Of a DNA stretch of 64,000 bases, positions 32,502 to 40,455 are shown piece after piece. The notes beneath the pieces were generated by a model. The model worked only from the letters and a program-made list of their open reading frames with translations, was not told where the DNA came from and searched no databases. This stretch comes from Oscillibacter valericigenes. Lineage in GTDB: Bacteria; Bacillota; Clostridia; Oscillospirales; Oscillospiraceae. A program made the position numbers and the translations under genes. The DNA is taken from assembly GCF_021531435.1 (NCBI RefSeq), contig NZ_JAFBIS010000005.1, forward strand, positions 62,001 through 126,000. The letters run 5' to 3'. Positions within the stretch are counted from its first letter, which is position 1; every line of letters starts with the position of its first letter.

Positions 32502-33335
32502 TTAAGCGTTCTTGATGGCATCCAGTGCCTTCTCAGCGGCAGCGATGGCCTCGGTCCACTGCTCCTCGCTGGGCTGAGAGGAGTGGTCGTGCTTGGGCTC
32601 GGCGAAGGTAGCGCCCTTGCCCTTGCTGGTGTCCAGAACGATGCAGCTGGGCACGCCCTTCTTGGCGTAGGCATTCTGGATGGCGTCGTAGATGGCCTTC
32701 ACATCGTGGCCGTCGATCTCCTGGGTGTACAGGCCGAAGGCCTCAGCTTTCTTGGCAAGGCTGCCGTGGGCCAGGATGTCGTCGGTGGGGCCGTCCAGCT
32801 GATAGCCGTTGTTGTCGAAGAAGTAGATGATGTTGTCCAGCTTGTGGGCGTAGGCGAAGTGCAGGCCTTCCCAAACCTGGCCCTCGTCGGCCTCGCCGTC
32901 GCCGATGACGCAGAACACGTGGTTGTCACGGCCGTCGATCTTGTTGCCCAGAGCCGCGCCGGTGGCGGTGGACACGCCCTGGCCCAGGGAGCCGGTGGTC
33001 AGGTCCACGCCGGGGGTCAGCTTCCGGTCGGTGTGGCTGGGGAACTTAGTGCCGGGCTGGTTCAGGGTATAGGCCTCCTCCATGGGATAGAAACCCATCA
33101 GGCCGAAGGTGGCGTAAGCCACAGGGCCGGCATGACCCTTGGACAGGACCAGCCAGTCACGGTCTTCCCAGCGGGGATTCTTGGGATCGAATTTCATGAC
33201 CTCTCCATACAGGACGGCCATCAGATCGGCCAGATCCATGGAGCCGCCCACATGACCAAAACCGCGGGAGTGGATGACTTTCAGAGTCTCCAGCCGGATC
33301 TCGGCCGCCAGAACTTTGCACTTTTTCTCGTTCAT
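32502..33335 (-). CDS. Transketolase, N-terminal (TPP-binding) subunit
   Basis: A 277-residue subunit. The TPP/Mg motif is GDGEADEGQVWEG followed about 25 residues later by FFDNNGYQLDG. Other marks are RGFGHVGGSMDLADLMAVLYG, LSKGHAGPVAYA and GSLGQGVSTATGAALG, all carrying His and Gly residues of the active site. The start at 33335 follows GGAAGG. It has its own promoter and precedes the C-terminal subunit gene. Confidence 0.94.
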   Translation of the reverse strand: MNEKKCKVLAAEIRLETLKVIHSRGFGHVGGSMDLADLMAVLYGEVMKFDPKNPRWEDRDWLVLSKGHAGPVAYATFGLMGFYPMEEAYTLNQPGTKFPSHTDRKLTPGVDLTTGSLGQGVSTATGAALGNKIDGRDNHVFCVIGDGEADEGQVWEGLHFAYAHKLDNIIYFFDNNGYQLDGPTDDILAHGSLAKKAEAFGLYTQEIDGHDVKAIYDAIQNAYAKKGVPSCIVLDTSKGKGATFAEPKHDHSSQPSEEQWTEAIAAAEKALDAIKNA

Positions 33336-33483
33336 GGGGGGTATCTTCCTTTCCTTTTTTAAATGAAGCGCCAGGCCAGAAAAGGGCTGACAGGGCGCAG
33401 GATTCACGCTGGCTGCGGCGCAGGTAATCGTTTGCCAAACGCCCATAAAAACAGAATGGCAAGATCACTCTGCGTTCGGAGTT

Positions 33484-33513
33484 ATTTTACAGCAGAAACA
33501 GCCGATTCGTCAA
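33484..33513 (-). promoter_or_regulatory. Promoter of the split transketolase operon
   Basis: TTGACG (33508-33513), 18-bp spacer, TAAAAT (33484-33489). It gives a leader of about 140 nt before the transketolase N gene. The rest of the 302-bp intergenic region holds only the upstream terminator; no AAACGTTT operator was seen here. Confidence 0.75.
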
Positions 33514-33553
33514 TGACCGTTTGTTTTTTAACAAGGATAAATGCGGAAACCGG

Positions 33554-33620
33554 TAAAAAGAGGCGGCGGAGCCCTCCGAAAGCTCCGCGGGAGAGCCGGT
33601 GGAGGGTGCCGCCGCCGGAA
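33554..33620 (-). terminator. Terminator after the permuted phosphoglycerate mutase gene
   Basis: On the minus strand a two-part stem: outer GGCGGCGG/CCGCCGCC and inner CCCTCC/GGAGGG, with a structured loop, followed by TCTTTTT. It separates the HAD/mutase operon from the transketolase operon. Confidence 0.78.
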
Positions 33621-33637
33621 TTTTATGAGACAACCAA

Positions 33638-35206
33638 TTATTCGTACTGTGTGCCCACGCCGTCGACCATGGCGTCATAGGCGCGCTTGACTTTGTCGTA
33701 GTTCTTGTCGCGGTCCAGCGCCACGCCGCGGCCCACGCCGTCCACGATACGGCCCAGGCCGATGGCGTCCAGCTTGGCGTCCAGCTCAGCCAGCAGGGTG
33801 GGGGCGGAGCCGGGCTCGGTGGAGCGGCCGTCAAAGATGATGTGGAAGTAGACCTTCTCCAGACCGGCTTCCTTTGCCATCTCGCAGATGTTCAGAGGAT
33901 AGTCGATGCAGCCGTGGGAGGACTTGTAGGTCAGGTAGGCCAGCAGGTGCAGGGCGGTGCCGTTGCGCTTGGCGTGCTCGATGGCCTCCAGGAAGATGGG
34001 GTTCTTCTTGAAGCTGCCGTCCTTGACAGCGGCGTCCAGGCGGACGTCGTCCTGCATCACGCAGCGGCCGGCGCCCAGGTTGGAGTGGCCGGCCTCGGAG
34101 TTGCCGGCTTTGCCGGCGCCCAGACCCACGAACTCGCCGGAGGCGTGGAGCTTGCTCCAGGACTGCTCGGCAAGCAAAGAATCCCAATAGGGGGTGTCGG
34201 CCACATGGATGGCGTCGTTCTCGTCGCCGGTGCCCAGGCCCCAGCCGTCGCAGATGATGAGCAGCATCTTGCGGTCCTTGCCCCAGTTCTTGCCCTCGGC
34301 CAGGGAACGGCCAGACATCTCGGCGGGCTGGGGGATGCCCATGACGTCCAGCACAGTGGGAGCCACGTCGCCCAGGGAGCCGTCCCGGAGGGCGATGGGG
34401 GACTTGTCGGCGGGGTCGATCATGATGAAGGGCACTAGGTTGGTGGTGTGGGCGCCGTCGGGCTTGCCGGCAGCGGTGTACAGCTTCTCAATGTTGCCGT
34501 GGTCGGCGGTGATGGCCACCACGTAGCCCTTGTTCAGCGCGTCGTGGACCACCACGTCCAGGTAGTGGCTGACATGGCCGCAGGCCTGGATCTTGGCGGC
34601 GGTGTTCTGGGTGTGGCCGATGACGTCGCCGTTGGCAAAGTTGGTGACCACGAAGTCATACTTGCCCAGGGCGTCCATGACCGTGTCCGCCACCTTGGGC
34701 AGGGACAGCTCGGGCTGCTGGTCAAAGTCGATGCCCTTGGGAGAGGGGATGCAGACGTCATCTTCGCCGGGGAAGGCGTTGTTCTCACCGCCGTTGAAGA
34801 AGAAGGTCACATGGGCGAATTTCTCGCTCTCGGCGCAGTGAAACTGGGATTTCCCGGCCTCGCTGAGGACCTGGGCCAGGGGCTTTACCACCTTGGCGGG
34901 GGCGAAAGCGATGGGTAGGTCCTTGAACTTGTCGTGGTACATCGTCATAATAACGAAGTCCAGGTCGTTCAGCTTCCGGCGCTCCACCTTGTCGAAGCCC
35001 TCCTCGGTGAACATCTCGGTCAGCTCGATCTCCCGCTCGCCCCGGCGGCAGCAGAAGATGGCGGCGTCGCCGTCGGAAATTTTGCCCACAGGCTTGCCGT
35101 CCTCCACCAGGAGCATCGGCTCCAGATGGTAGTCGTCCTGACCCAGTTCGTATGCTCTCTTGACGGCTTCCGCCAGCTGGGCGCCGCCGCGTTTCAAATC
35201 AGACAT
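33638..35206 (-). CDS. Circularly permuted cofactor-independent phosphoglycerate mutase (GpmI-like)
   Basis: A 522-residue protein with all the sequence blocks of GpmI in swapped order. Residues 8-300 match the second part of ordinary GpmI: substrate arginines in the segment at 54-58 (R55, R58), AESEKFAHVTFFF (K129), NFANGDVIGH (D194, H198), TADHGN (D235, H236), AHTT (H253) and PAEMSGRSL. A short linker (about 303-312) leads to residues 313-520, matching the beginning of GpmI: LLIICDGWG (D320), GKAGNSEAGHSNLGAGR (nucleophile S370), H431, DGR (D459, R461) and R493/R499 in the GR and DRD segments. All metal ligands and the catalytic Ser are kept; DGRD has become DGRS. It probably interconverts 2- and 3-phosphoglycerate or a related phosphoester. 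It is the last gene of the five-HAD operon. Confidence 0.9.
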   Translation of the reverse strand: MSDLKRGGAQLAEAVKRAYELGQDDYHLEPMLLVEDGKPVGKISDGDAAIFCCRRGEREIELTEMFTEEGFDKVERRKLNDLDFVIMTMYHDKFKDLPIAFAPAKVVKPLAQVLSEAGKSQFHCAESEKFAHVTFFFNGGENNAFPGEDDVCIPSPKGIDFDQQPELSLPKVADTVMDALGKYDFVVTNFANGDVIGHTQNTAAKIQACGHVSHYLDVVVHDALNKGYVVAITADHGNIEKLYTAAGKPDGAHTTNLVPFIMIDPADKSPIALRDGSLGDVAPTVLDVMGIPQPAEMSGRSLAEGKNWGKDRKMLLIICDGWGLGTGDENDAIHVADTPYWDSLLAEQSWSKLHASGEFVGLGAGKAGNSEAGHSNLGAGRCVMQDDVRLDAAVKDGSFKKNPIFLEAIEHAKRNGTALHLLAYLTYKSSHGCIDYPLNICEMAKEAGLEKVYFHIIFDGRSTEPGSAPTLLAELDAKLDAIGLGRIVDGVGRGVALDRDKNYDKVKRAYDAMVDGVGTQYE

Positions 35207-35229
35207 GGAATGTACCTCCTAATTACAAA

Positions 35230-36006
35230 TTACTGCCCGTCGTTGGGGGCGATCAGCTTATCCACAGCCACCTGGCCGCAGGCGGGGAAGATGTCCAGCA
35301 GCTGGGGGAAGGTGTAAATTTTGGCGCTGGGCATGTTCTCCTCGGTAAGCTTCAGGGGCTTGTTTTTGTTGTACTGGACTGCCACGGTCATGCCGAAGTC
35401 CACGGCCTTAGCGCCCACGATGTCGCGGTTCAGGTTGTCGCCCACATAGCAGCAGTTCTCCGGCTGGGCGCCGACTTCCTCCATGGCGTAGTAGTAGATG
35501 GCGGGGCCGGGCTTGCGGACGTAGGTGATGGAGGACTGCTGGACGGTCTTGAAATAGGGCCGCAGACCGTCTGCATCCAGCCACTCGTCCACCTCGCGCT
35601 TGCCAACCAAATCGCTGATGATGCCCAGGGTGTAGCCTCTGGCGCACAGTTCCTTGACGGTCTCGGCGCCACCCTCCACCACGGTGCGGCGGCCCTTGGT
35701 CTGGCGGTACTGGTAGGTCAGCTCGGCGGCGTTCTTCAGGATGCGCTCCCGGTCCATGTCGTAGGCCAGCCAGCGGGTCCACAGGACCTCCTCGGGAGCC
35801 TCGCACATGAACTTCAGGGCCCATTCCCGGTACTTGTCGTACCGCTTGTCAATGACCTCGTCGAACCACTTGTTGGGGTCGTCGGTCTCCACGCCGCACA
35901 GCTCGGCAATTTTCGCACGGGCGGCAGAGAGGTAGGCGGGGTCCTCGTCGATGACGCGGAAGGTGCCGCCCAGGTCGATGAAAATATAGCGAATATCCGT
36001 ATTCAT
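35230..36006 (-). CDS. HAD-superfamily protein, member 5 of a tandem array
   Basis: A 258-residue HAD subfamily IA-like protein. Motif I is FIDLGGTF: nucleophile Asp11 is present but the usual second Asp (acid/base, +2) is Gly. Motif II Ser is in GIISD, motif III Lys in VRKPGP, and motif IV is VGDNLNRD. The cap domain contains YQYRQTKGRRTVVEGG, also present in member 4, so these two are closest relatives. Start at 36006 with GGAGGTCATCAATATG. It is 23 nt before the permuted mutase gene. The substrate is unknown. Confidence 0.85.
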   Translation of the reverse strand: MNTDIRYIFIDLGGTFRVIDEDPAYLSAARAKIAELCGVETDDPNKWFDEVIDKRYDKYREWALKFMCEAPEEVLWTRWLAYDMDRERILKNAAELTYQYRQTKGRRTVVEGGAETVKELCARGYTLGIISDLVGKREVDEWLDADGLRPYFKTVQQSSITYVRKPGPAIYYYAMEEVGAQPENCCYVGDNLNRDIVGAKAVDFGMTVAVQYNKNKPLKLTEENMPSAKIYTFPQLLDIFPACGQVAVDKLIAPNDGQ

Positions 36007-36067
36007 ATTGATGACCTCCATAACGCAGGACGCGCCCGGGGAGGCCCCGGACGTCCCGCCATGTGAT

Positions 36068-36805
36068 TTAGTTCAGGGGCGGCAGCAGGTCCAGAATTTC
36101 CCGGAAGTCCTTGATGATGGCGTCGGGGCGGTTCTCCTCGGTGAACTCCACGGCGTGCTTTTTCTCCGGGGACTCGAAAATAATGTTGCAGCCCACGCCG
36201 GCTTTCTTGGCGCCGGGGATGTCCCGCTTGACGTTGTCGGCCACGGACACGCAGTCCGCCAGTTCCACGCCCATTTCCTTGGCGCAGAGCTGATAGATCT
36301 CAAAGCCGGGCTTGCGCAGGTGGCAGACGGAGGAGAGGATGACGGAGTCGAAATACTGGTCCAGGCCGTCCTCCTCCAGCCAGTCGGGGACCTCGGTCTC
36401 GCCGATGAGGTTGGAGATGATACCCAGCTTGTAGCCCCGCTCATGGAGGCCCTTGATGACCTCCACGCCGCCGTCTACCACGACGCGGCGGCCCTTGGTC
36501 TGGCGGTACTGGTAGCTCAGCTCATGGCAGACCTGCTTGATGCGGACCGGGTCATAGTCGGGCAGCAGCCACTTGCACCACAGCTCCTCGTCGTCGGACT
36601 CCTTGAACTCGCTGAGGGCCCATTTGCGGTAGGGCTCGTAGCGGTCCTCGATCAACTGGAAAAATTCCTCGTAGGGCATATCGGTGCCGGCGATCTCCGC
36701 CATCTTGCGGCGGGCGTGCTTCATGTAGGGCTCATCCTTCAGGGCGATGCGCAGGGTGCCGCCCAGGTCAAAAAATACCGCTTTGTAACGCTTGGTGTTA
36801 TCCAT
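36068..36805 (-). CDS. HAD-superfamily protein, member 4 of a tandem array
   Basis: A 245-residue HAD protein. Motif I FFDLGGTL has nucleophile Asp13 and Gly at +2. Motif II Ser lies in GIISN, motif III Lys in LRKPG. Motif IV is ADNVKRD, with Ala instead of the usual Gly before Asp. The cap contains YQYRQTKGRRVVVDGG as in member 5. The start follows AGGAGG. Phosphatase or phosphotransferase activity is possible, but the missing second Asp makes ordinary phosphatase chemistry uncertain. Confidence 0.85.
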   Translation of the reverse strand: MDNTKRYKAVFFDLGGTLRIALKDEPYMKHARRKMAEIAGTDMPYEEFFQLIEDRYEPYRKWALSEFKESDDEELWCKWLLPDYDPVRIKQVCHELSYQYRQTKGRRVVVDGGVEVIKGLHERGYKLGIISNLIGETEVPDWLEEDGLDQYFDSVILSSVCHLRKPGFEIYQLCAKEMGVELADCVSVADNVKRDIPGAKKAGVGCNIIFESPEKKHAVEFTEENRPDAIIKDFREILDLLPPLN

Positions 36806-36836
36806 GGGTAGAAACCTCCTGTATTTTGATTGCCGC

Positions 36837-37568
36837 TCAGACGCGGGCGGGGAAGAGGTCCAGCAGATCGCTGAGATTTTCAATGAGGTGATCGCAGGCC
36901 GCCCGCATTTTCTCCGTCCGGCCCTTTTTGGGGTCGTCAATGAGGATCATGCAGCCGAAGCCTGCCGCCCGGGTGCCCTCCACATCCCGGTCGGGGTTGT
37001 CGCCGATGTAGGCGCAGCCCGCCTCCGGGGTGCCGCAGCAGCGGCAGGCCAGGTGGTAGATGGCGGGGTCGGGCTTGCGCAGCCGCACCTTGGAGGAGAG
37101 AATGGTGGTGGTGAAGCAGTGGGAGATGCCCTCCTCGATCATCCAGTCGGTGATCTCCGCCTCGGTGATGGTGTTGGCGATGATGCCCAGCTTATAGCCC
37201 CGGCGGTAGAGCTCCCTGACGGTGTCCACGGTGTCGAACCGGGTCAGGCGCTTGCCGTTGGTGCCGTCCCGCCAGAGGGTGGTGAATTCCTGGGCGTGGG
37301 CGGCCACATATTCGCCGTCCACATCCGGCAGCATGATCTGCTGCCAGAGCTCAATTTCGGGATAGTCCAGCAGGGCGACCTTGGAGGCTTCCCGGTAGAC
37401 GTCATAACGGTCCTTCAGCTTTTTGTAAAAGACCTCCGGGTCCTCGTCGCTCCTGGCCAGTGCCGCCAGCTTCCAGCGTCCCTCCGCGATAAACGCGGGA
37501 TCCTTGTCCGTCACCCGCAGGGTGCTGCCGATGTCGAAAAAGATGGTTTGAATATCAGACAGGGCCAT
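36837..37568 (-). CDS. HAD-superfamily protein, member 3 of a tandem array
   Basis: A 243-residue HAD protein very similar to member 2. Motif I is FFDIGSTL (Asp12, Gly at +2). The motif II position reads GIIANT, with Ala where Ser/Thr normally contacts phosphate. Motif III LRKPDP and motif IV IGDNPDRD are intact. The stretch SSKVRLRKPDPAIYHLACRC is shared exactly with member 2, pointing to a recent duplication. The start at 37568 is 5 nt after the member 2 stop. Confidence 0.85.
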   Translation of the reverse strand: MALSDIQTIFFDIGSTLRVTDKDPAFIAEGRWKLAALARSDEDPEVFYKKLKDRYDVYREASKVALLDYPEIELWQQIMLPDVDGEYVAAHAQEFTTLWRDGTNGKRLTRFDTVDTVRELYRRGYKLGIIANTITEAEITDWMIEEGISHCFTTTILSSKVRLRKPDPAIYHLACRCCGTPEAGCAYIGDNPDRDVEGTRAAGFGCMILIDDPKKGRTEKMRAACDHLIENLSDLLDLFPARV

Positions 37569-37573
37569 TTCGC

Positions 37574-38308
37574 TCACCCACGGGCAGGGAAGATGTCCAG
37601 CAGGTCGCCCAGCTTCGTGATGACGTGATCGGGGATGAACTCCTTGCCGGTGGCCTTTTCCTTGTTCAGGGTGTCGGGCTCGTCGATGCGGATCATCATG
37701 CCGAAACCGGCGGCCTGGGTGCCCTCCACATCGCGGACCGGGTTGTCGCCCACGTAGGCGCAGTTGGCCTCGGGAGTGCCGATGCAGCGGCAGGCCAGGT
37801 GATAGATGGCGGGGTCGGGCTTGCGCAGCCGCACCTTGGAGGACAGGATGGTGGTCTTGAAGCACTGGGCCACGCCGTCGGCGGCCATCCAGTCAGGAAT
37901 TTCGGTCTCGGTGACGGTGTTGGCGATAATGCCCAGGGTGTAGCCCCGGGCCTGCAGCTCCTTCAGGGTAGCCACGGCGTCGGGACGGGCCACGCGGCGG
38001 CCGTCATGGTCGCGCCACAGGCGGGTCAGCTTGGGCGCGTTGGCGTAGACCATGTTGGGCTCGTAATCAGGCAGCATGAACTGGGTCCACAGCTCGCCCT
38101 CGGAGACGTCCAGCAGGGTGTCCTTGGACAGCTTGCGGTAGACCTTCCAGCGGGCCTCCAGCTTTTCAAACAGCTCGTCGTGGGATTCCTTGGTCTGGAT
38201 CAGCTCCATCAGACCGGCCTCGGCCTTGTCGATGAATTCCTGATCGGGCACCACGATACGCAGGGTATTGCCAACGTCGAAGAAGATGGTCTGAATGTCG
38301 GGAGTCAT
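37574..38308 (-). CDS. HAD-superfamily protein, member 2 of a tandem array
   Basis: A 244-residue HAD protein. Motif I FFDVGNTL (Asp11, Gly at +2, Asn at +3), motif II position GIIANT with Ala, motif III LRKPDP and motif IV VGDNPVRD. It shares the block around motif III with member 3. The start at 38308 has a strong site AAGGAGG. The absence of both the acid/base Asp and the motif II Ser/Thr suggests a changed catalytic role or a binding function. Confidence 0.85.
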   Translation of the reverse strand: MTPDIQTIFFDVGNTLRIVVPDQEFIDKAEAGLMELIQTKESHDELFEKLEARWKVYRKLSKDTLLDVSEGELWTQFMLPDYEPNMVYANAPKLTRLWRDHDGRRVARPDAVATLKELQARGYTLGIIANTVTETEIPDWMAADGVAQCFKTTILSSKVRLRKPDPAIYHLACRCIGTPEANCAYVGDNPVRDVEGTQAAGFGMMIRIDEPDTLNKEKATGKEFIPDHVITKLGDLLDIFPARG

Positions 38309-38350
38309 ATGAGGTTCCTCCTTATAAAATAGAAATGTATGTGAAATGAT

Positions 38351-39106
38351 TTATCGCTTGTTGAAGGCGTGGACGATGCCGGGGATCTCCGCCAGGTCGT
38401 GGATCAGCACATCCGGCGCCAGGCCGGTGCCGATGAAGGCAGTGTCCCGGTGGGCCATGGAGGGATTGCTGATCTGGATGGAGAGGGCCACGCCAGCGTT
38501 CCGGCAGCCCAGCACGTCCCGGGAGAGGGTGTCGCCCACGTAGGCCATCTCGCCGCAGGGCACGCCGCACTCCGCGGCGGCTTTTTCAAAGATGGCGGCG
38601 TCAGGCTTGCGGACGCCGGCGGTGGAGGACATGATGACGCAGCTCATCATGTCCGCGATGCCGTAGTCCTCCAGGAGCCGGGGAACGAAGGTGGCGGAGA
38701 TGATGTTGCTGATGATGCCAATTTTCAGTCCCTCGTCGTGAAGGGTGCGGATGGTCTCCCGCATGTGGGGACGGGGGACGTTTTCCACCCGGACGGCGTC
38801 ATACATCCAGGACAGCTCCTCCGCCATGGGAGAGAGAAGCTCCTCGCTGAGATGGAACTCCTTTAAATAGTATTCGCTCCAGATTTTCGCGCCGGGCAGC
38901 TCCAGGCGGGACTGCTCCGACCAGTGCTTGTAGCCTTCAGCGTTCTCATGCAGCCGGGGCGCCAGCTCCGCGGCTGTGATGGGAAGGGCGATGCCGTGGG
39001 CGGAGAGCAGATCCAGCAGCCGCTGGCAAAAGGAAGTCTCCAGCTCCGGGGAATGATGGACTTCGTGCAGCGTGCCGCCCACGTCAAAAAGGACCGCACG
39101 GATCAT
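38351..39106 (-). CDS. HAD-superfamily protein, member 1 of a tandem array
   Basis: A 251-residue HAD protein and the first gene after the promoter. Motif I LFDVGGTL (Asp8, Gly at +2), motif II GIISN (Ser), motif III VRKPDA and motif IV VGDTLSRD. It is the most divergent of the five, with its own cap sequence rich in Glu, Leu and Trp. The start is ATG 39106 because AGGAGAGG lies 6 nt before it; ATG 39112 would leave no gap. Confidence 0.85.
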   Translation of the reverse strand: MIRAVLFDVGGTLHEVHHSPELETSFCQRLLDLLSAHGIALPITAAELAPRLHENAEGYKHWSEQSRLELPGAKIWSEYYLKEFHLSEELLSPMAEELSWMYDAVRVENVPRPHMRETIRTLHDEGLKIGIISNIISATFVPRLLEDYGIADMMSCVIMSSTAGVRKPDAAIFEKAAAECGVPCGEMAYVGDTLSRDVLGCRNAGVALSIQISNPSMAHRDTAFIGTGLAPDVLIHDLAEIPGIVHAFNKR

Positions 39107-39141
39107 AGGCATCCTCTCCTGTTCTGTGATGTAAAACGATT

Positions 39142-39154
39142 GTAAACGTTTGCG
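39142..39154. promoter_or_regulatory. LacI-type operator at the HAD operon promoter (site O1)
   Basis: GTAAACGTTTGCG contains the palindrome AAACGTTT (39144-39151). It lies about 13-20 bp downstream of the predicted HAD operon start, a classic repressor position. Its centre is 210 bp from site O2. Confidence 0.72.
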
Positions 39155-39170
39155 ACTTTTCGCTGGTTTT

Positions 39171-39199
39171 ATTCTAAATAAGCGGGGCGGCTTTGTCAA
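39171..39199 (-). promoter_or_regulatory. Promoter of the five-HAD/permuted mutase operon
   Basis: TTGACA (39194-39199), 17-bp spacer, TAGAAT (39171-39176). Start predicted near 39164. Confidence 0.85.
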
Positions 39200-39270
39200 T
39201 ATGACAAATGCCAAAGAGTGAGCGGGATTTTCGTTTTTCTGCCCAAACATGGGAAAAATCCAGATTGTTA

Positions 39271-39299
39271 TTGACATTGCCGGGAAAATCATATATGCT
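39271..39299 (+). promoter_or_regulatory. Promoter of the lacI-PHP-kinase operon
   Basis: TTGACA (39271-39276), 17-bp spacer, TATGCT (39294-39299). Start predicted near 39307, giving a leader of about 88 nt that contains site O2. Confidence 0.82.
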
Positions 39300-39348
39300 T
39301 CTATTATGCAGCCAAGGGGAGAGTTTCGCCCATGGCTGCCTAAAATAA

Positions 39349-39374
39349 AGCGGAAACGTTTGCGATTTTCCGCT
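39349..39374. promoter_or_regulatory. LacI-type operator in the lacI leader (site O2)
   Basis: The AAACGTTT core (39354-39361) is nested in an outer perfect 8-bp inverted repeat AGCGGAAA/TTTCCGCT. It shares CGGAAACGTTTGCG with the PiT-operon site. Autoregulation by the encoded LacI protein is likely. Confidence 0.72.
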
Positions 39375-39394
39375 GTGCAGAGGGGACGATATTA

Positions 39395-40399
39395 GTGAAA
39401 AGCGTGACTTTGAAAGATGTCGCTAAGGCAGCGGGCGTCTCCTATGCCACCGTTTCCCGCGCCCTGTCGGGAAGCCCCCAGATCGGAAGTGACACCCGGG
39501 AACGCATCATCAAGCTCTGTGACGAGATGGGCTATACCACGAACTATGTGGCCCGTTCCATGGTGATGAAAAAGACGGACCTGATCGGCCTGGTGGTGCC
39601 CTCCATTGACAACCAGTTCATGTCCGAGCTGGCCTATTACGCGGAGATGAGCGCCCGGTCCCATGGCTACAATATCATGCTGTGCAACTCCGGCCCTGAC
39701 CTGAAACAGGAAAAGACGGTGGTCAAGCTGCTGCTGGGCCGTCAGGTGGACGGGATCCTCATTGTCCCCCAGAGCCCCAAGACTTACGAGAACATCCGGG
39801 CTTACACCGACCAGGTGCCCACGGTGTTCCTCAGCGAGAACCTCCGGGACCAGCCTCAGAGCTACGTGGCCGCGGACAACAGCCGGGGCACCTATATCGG
39901 CACCAAGTACCTGTATGAGCTGGGCCACCGGGACATTTTGTACTTTGGCCGCCGTCATACCACCACCCACCAGCTCCGCGCCGAGGGGTATATGAAGGCC
40001 TGCCAGGAGCTGGGGCTTCAGCAGCGCTTTGTGAACAGCGAGTTTTCCCGTTCCTCCATTGCCAACGGCTATGAGATGGCCAGGGAGCTGTTTTCCAAGC
40101 CGATAGATTACACCGCCATCTTTGCCTCCACGGACTCCAACGCTCTTGGTATCCTGAAGGCGGCGGATGAGCTGCATATCGACATCCCCGGCCGTCTGAG
40201 TCTGATCGGTTTCGACAATATCACGGCCACGGGTCTGCCCCGCATCGACCTGACCACCATTGAGCAGCCCAAGCGGGACATGGCGGTCCAGGCGGTGGAC
40301 ATGCTGCGGGACAAGATCGAAAACGGCACCCAGGGGTATGTCCACCAGATTTTGCTTCCCACCCTCATCAAGCGTGGGACCTGCAAAGAACTGGATTAA
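39395..40399 (+). CDS. LacI-family transcriptional regulator
   Basis: A 334-residue repressor. The N-terminal HTH is VTLKDVAKAAGVSYATVSRALSG; the hinge helix NYVARSMVMKKT has Met at the position usually Leu (ARSL), which inserts into the central CpG of operators. The periplasmic-binding-like ligand domain follows (LIGLVVPSIDNQFMSELAYY, LLLGRQVDGILIVPQS, YLYELGHRDILYFG, IPGRLSLIGFDNI). Start is GTG at 39395 with GAGGGGACG upstream. Its ligand is unknown; with no sugar transporter in the cluster, an internal phosphorylated metabolite is plausible. Confidence 0.93.
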   Translation: MKSVTLKDVAKAAGVSYATVSRALSGSPQIGSDTRERIIKLCDEMGYTTNYVARSMVMKKTDLIGLVVPSIDNQFMSELAYYAEMSARSHGYNIMLCNSGPDLKQEKTVVKLLLGRQVDGILIVPQSPKTYENIRAYTDQVPTVFLSENLRDQPQSYVAADNSRGTYIGTKYLYELGHRDILYFGRRHTTTHQLRAEGYMKACQELGLQQRFVNSEFSRSSIANGYEMARELFSKPIDYTAIFASTDSNALGILKAADELHIDIPGRLSLIGFDNITATGLPRIDLTTIEQPKRDMAVQAVDMLRDKIENGTQGYVHQILLPTLIKRGTCKELD

Positions 40400-40455
40400 A
40401 TTGAAATCACGGGATGCCCGGCAAAGGGCCGGGTTCCCGAAAGAGGAGAAGAGAA

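Noticed and set aside
36837-37865. Longer form of HAD member 3 starting inside member 2
   Set aside because: The extra 99 codons are an out-of-frame reading of member 2; the ATG at 37568 aligns with the other HAD starts.
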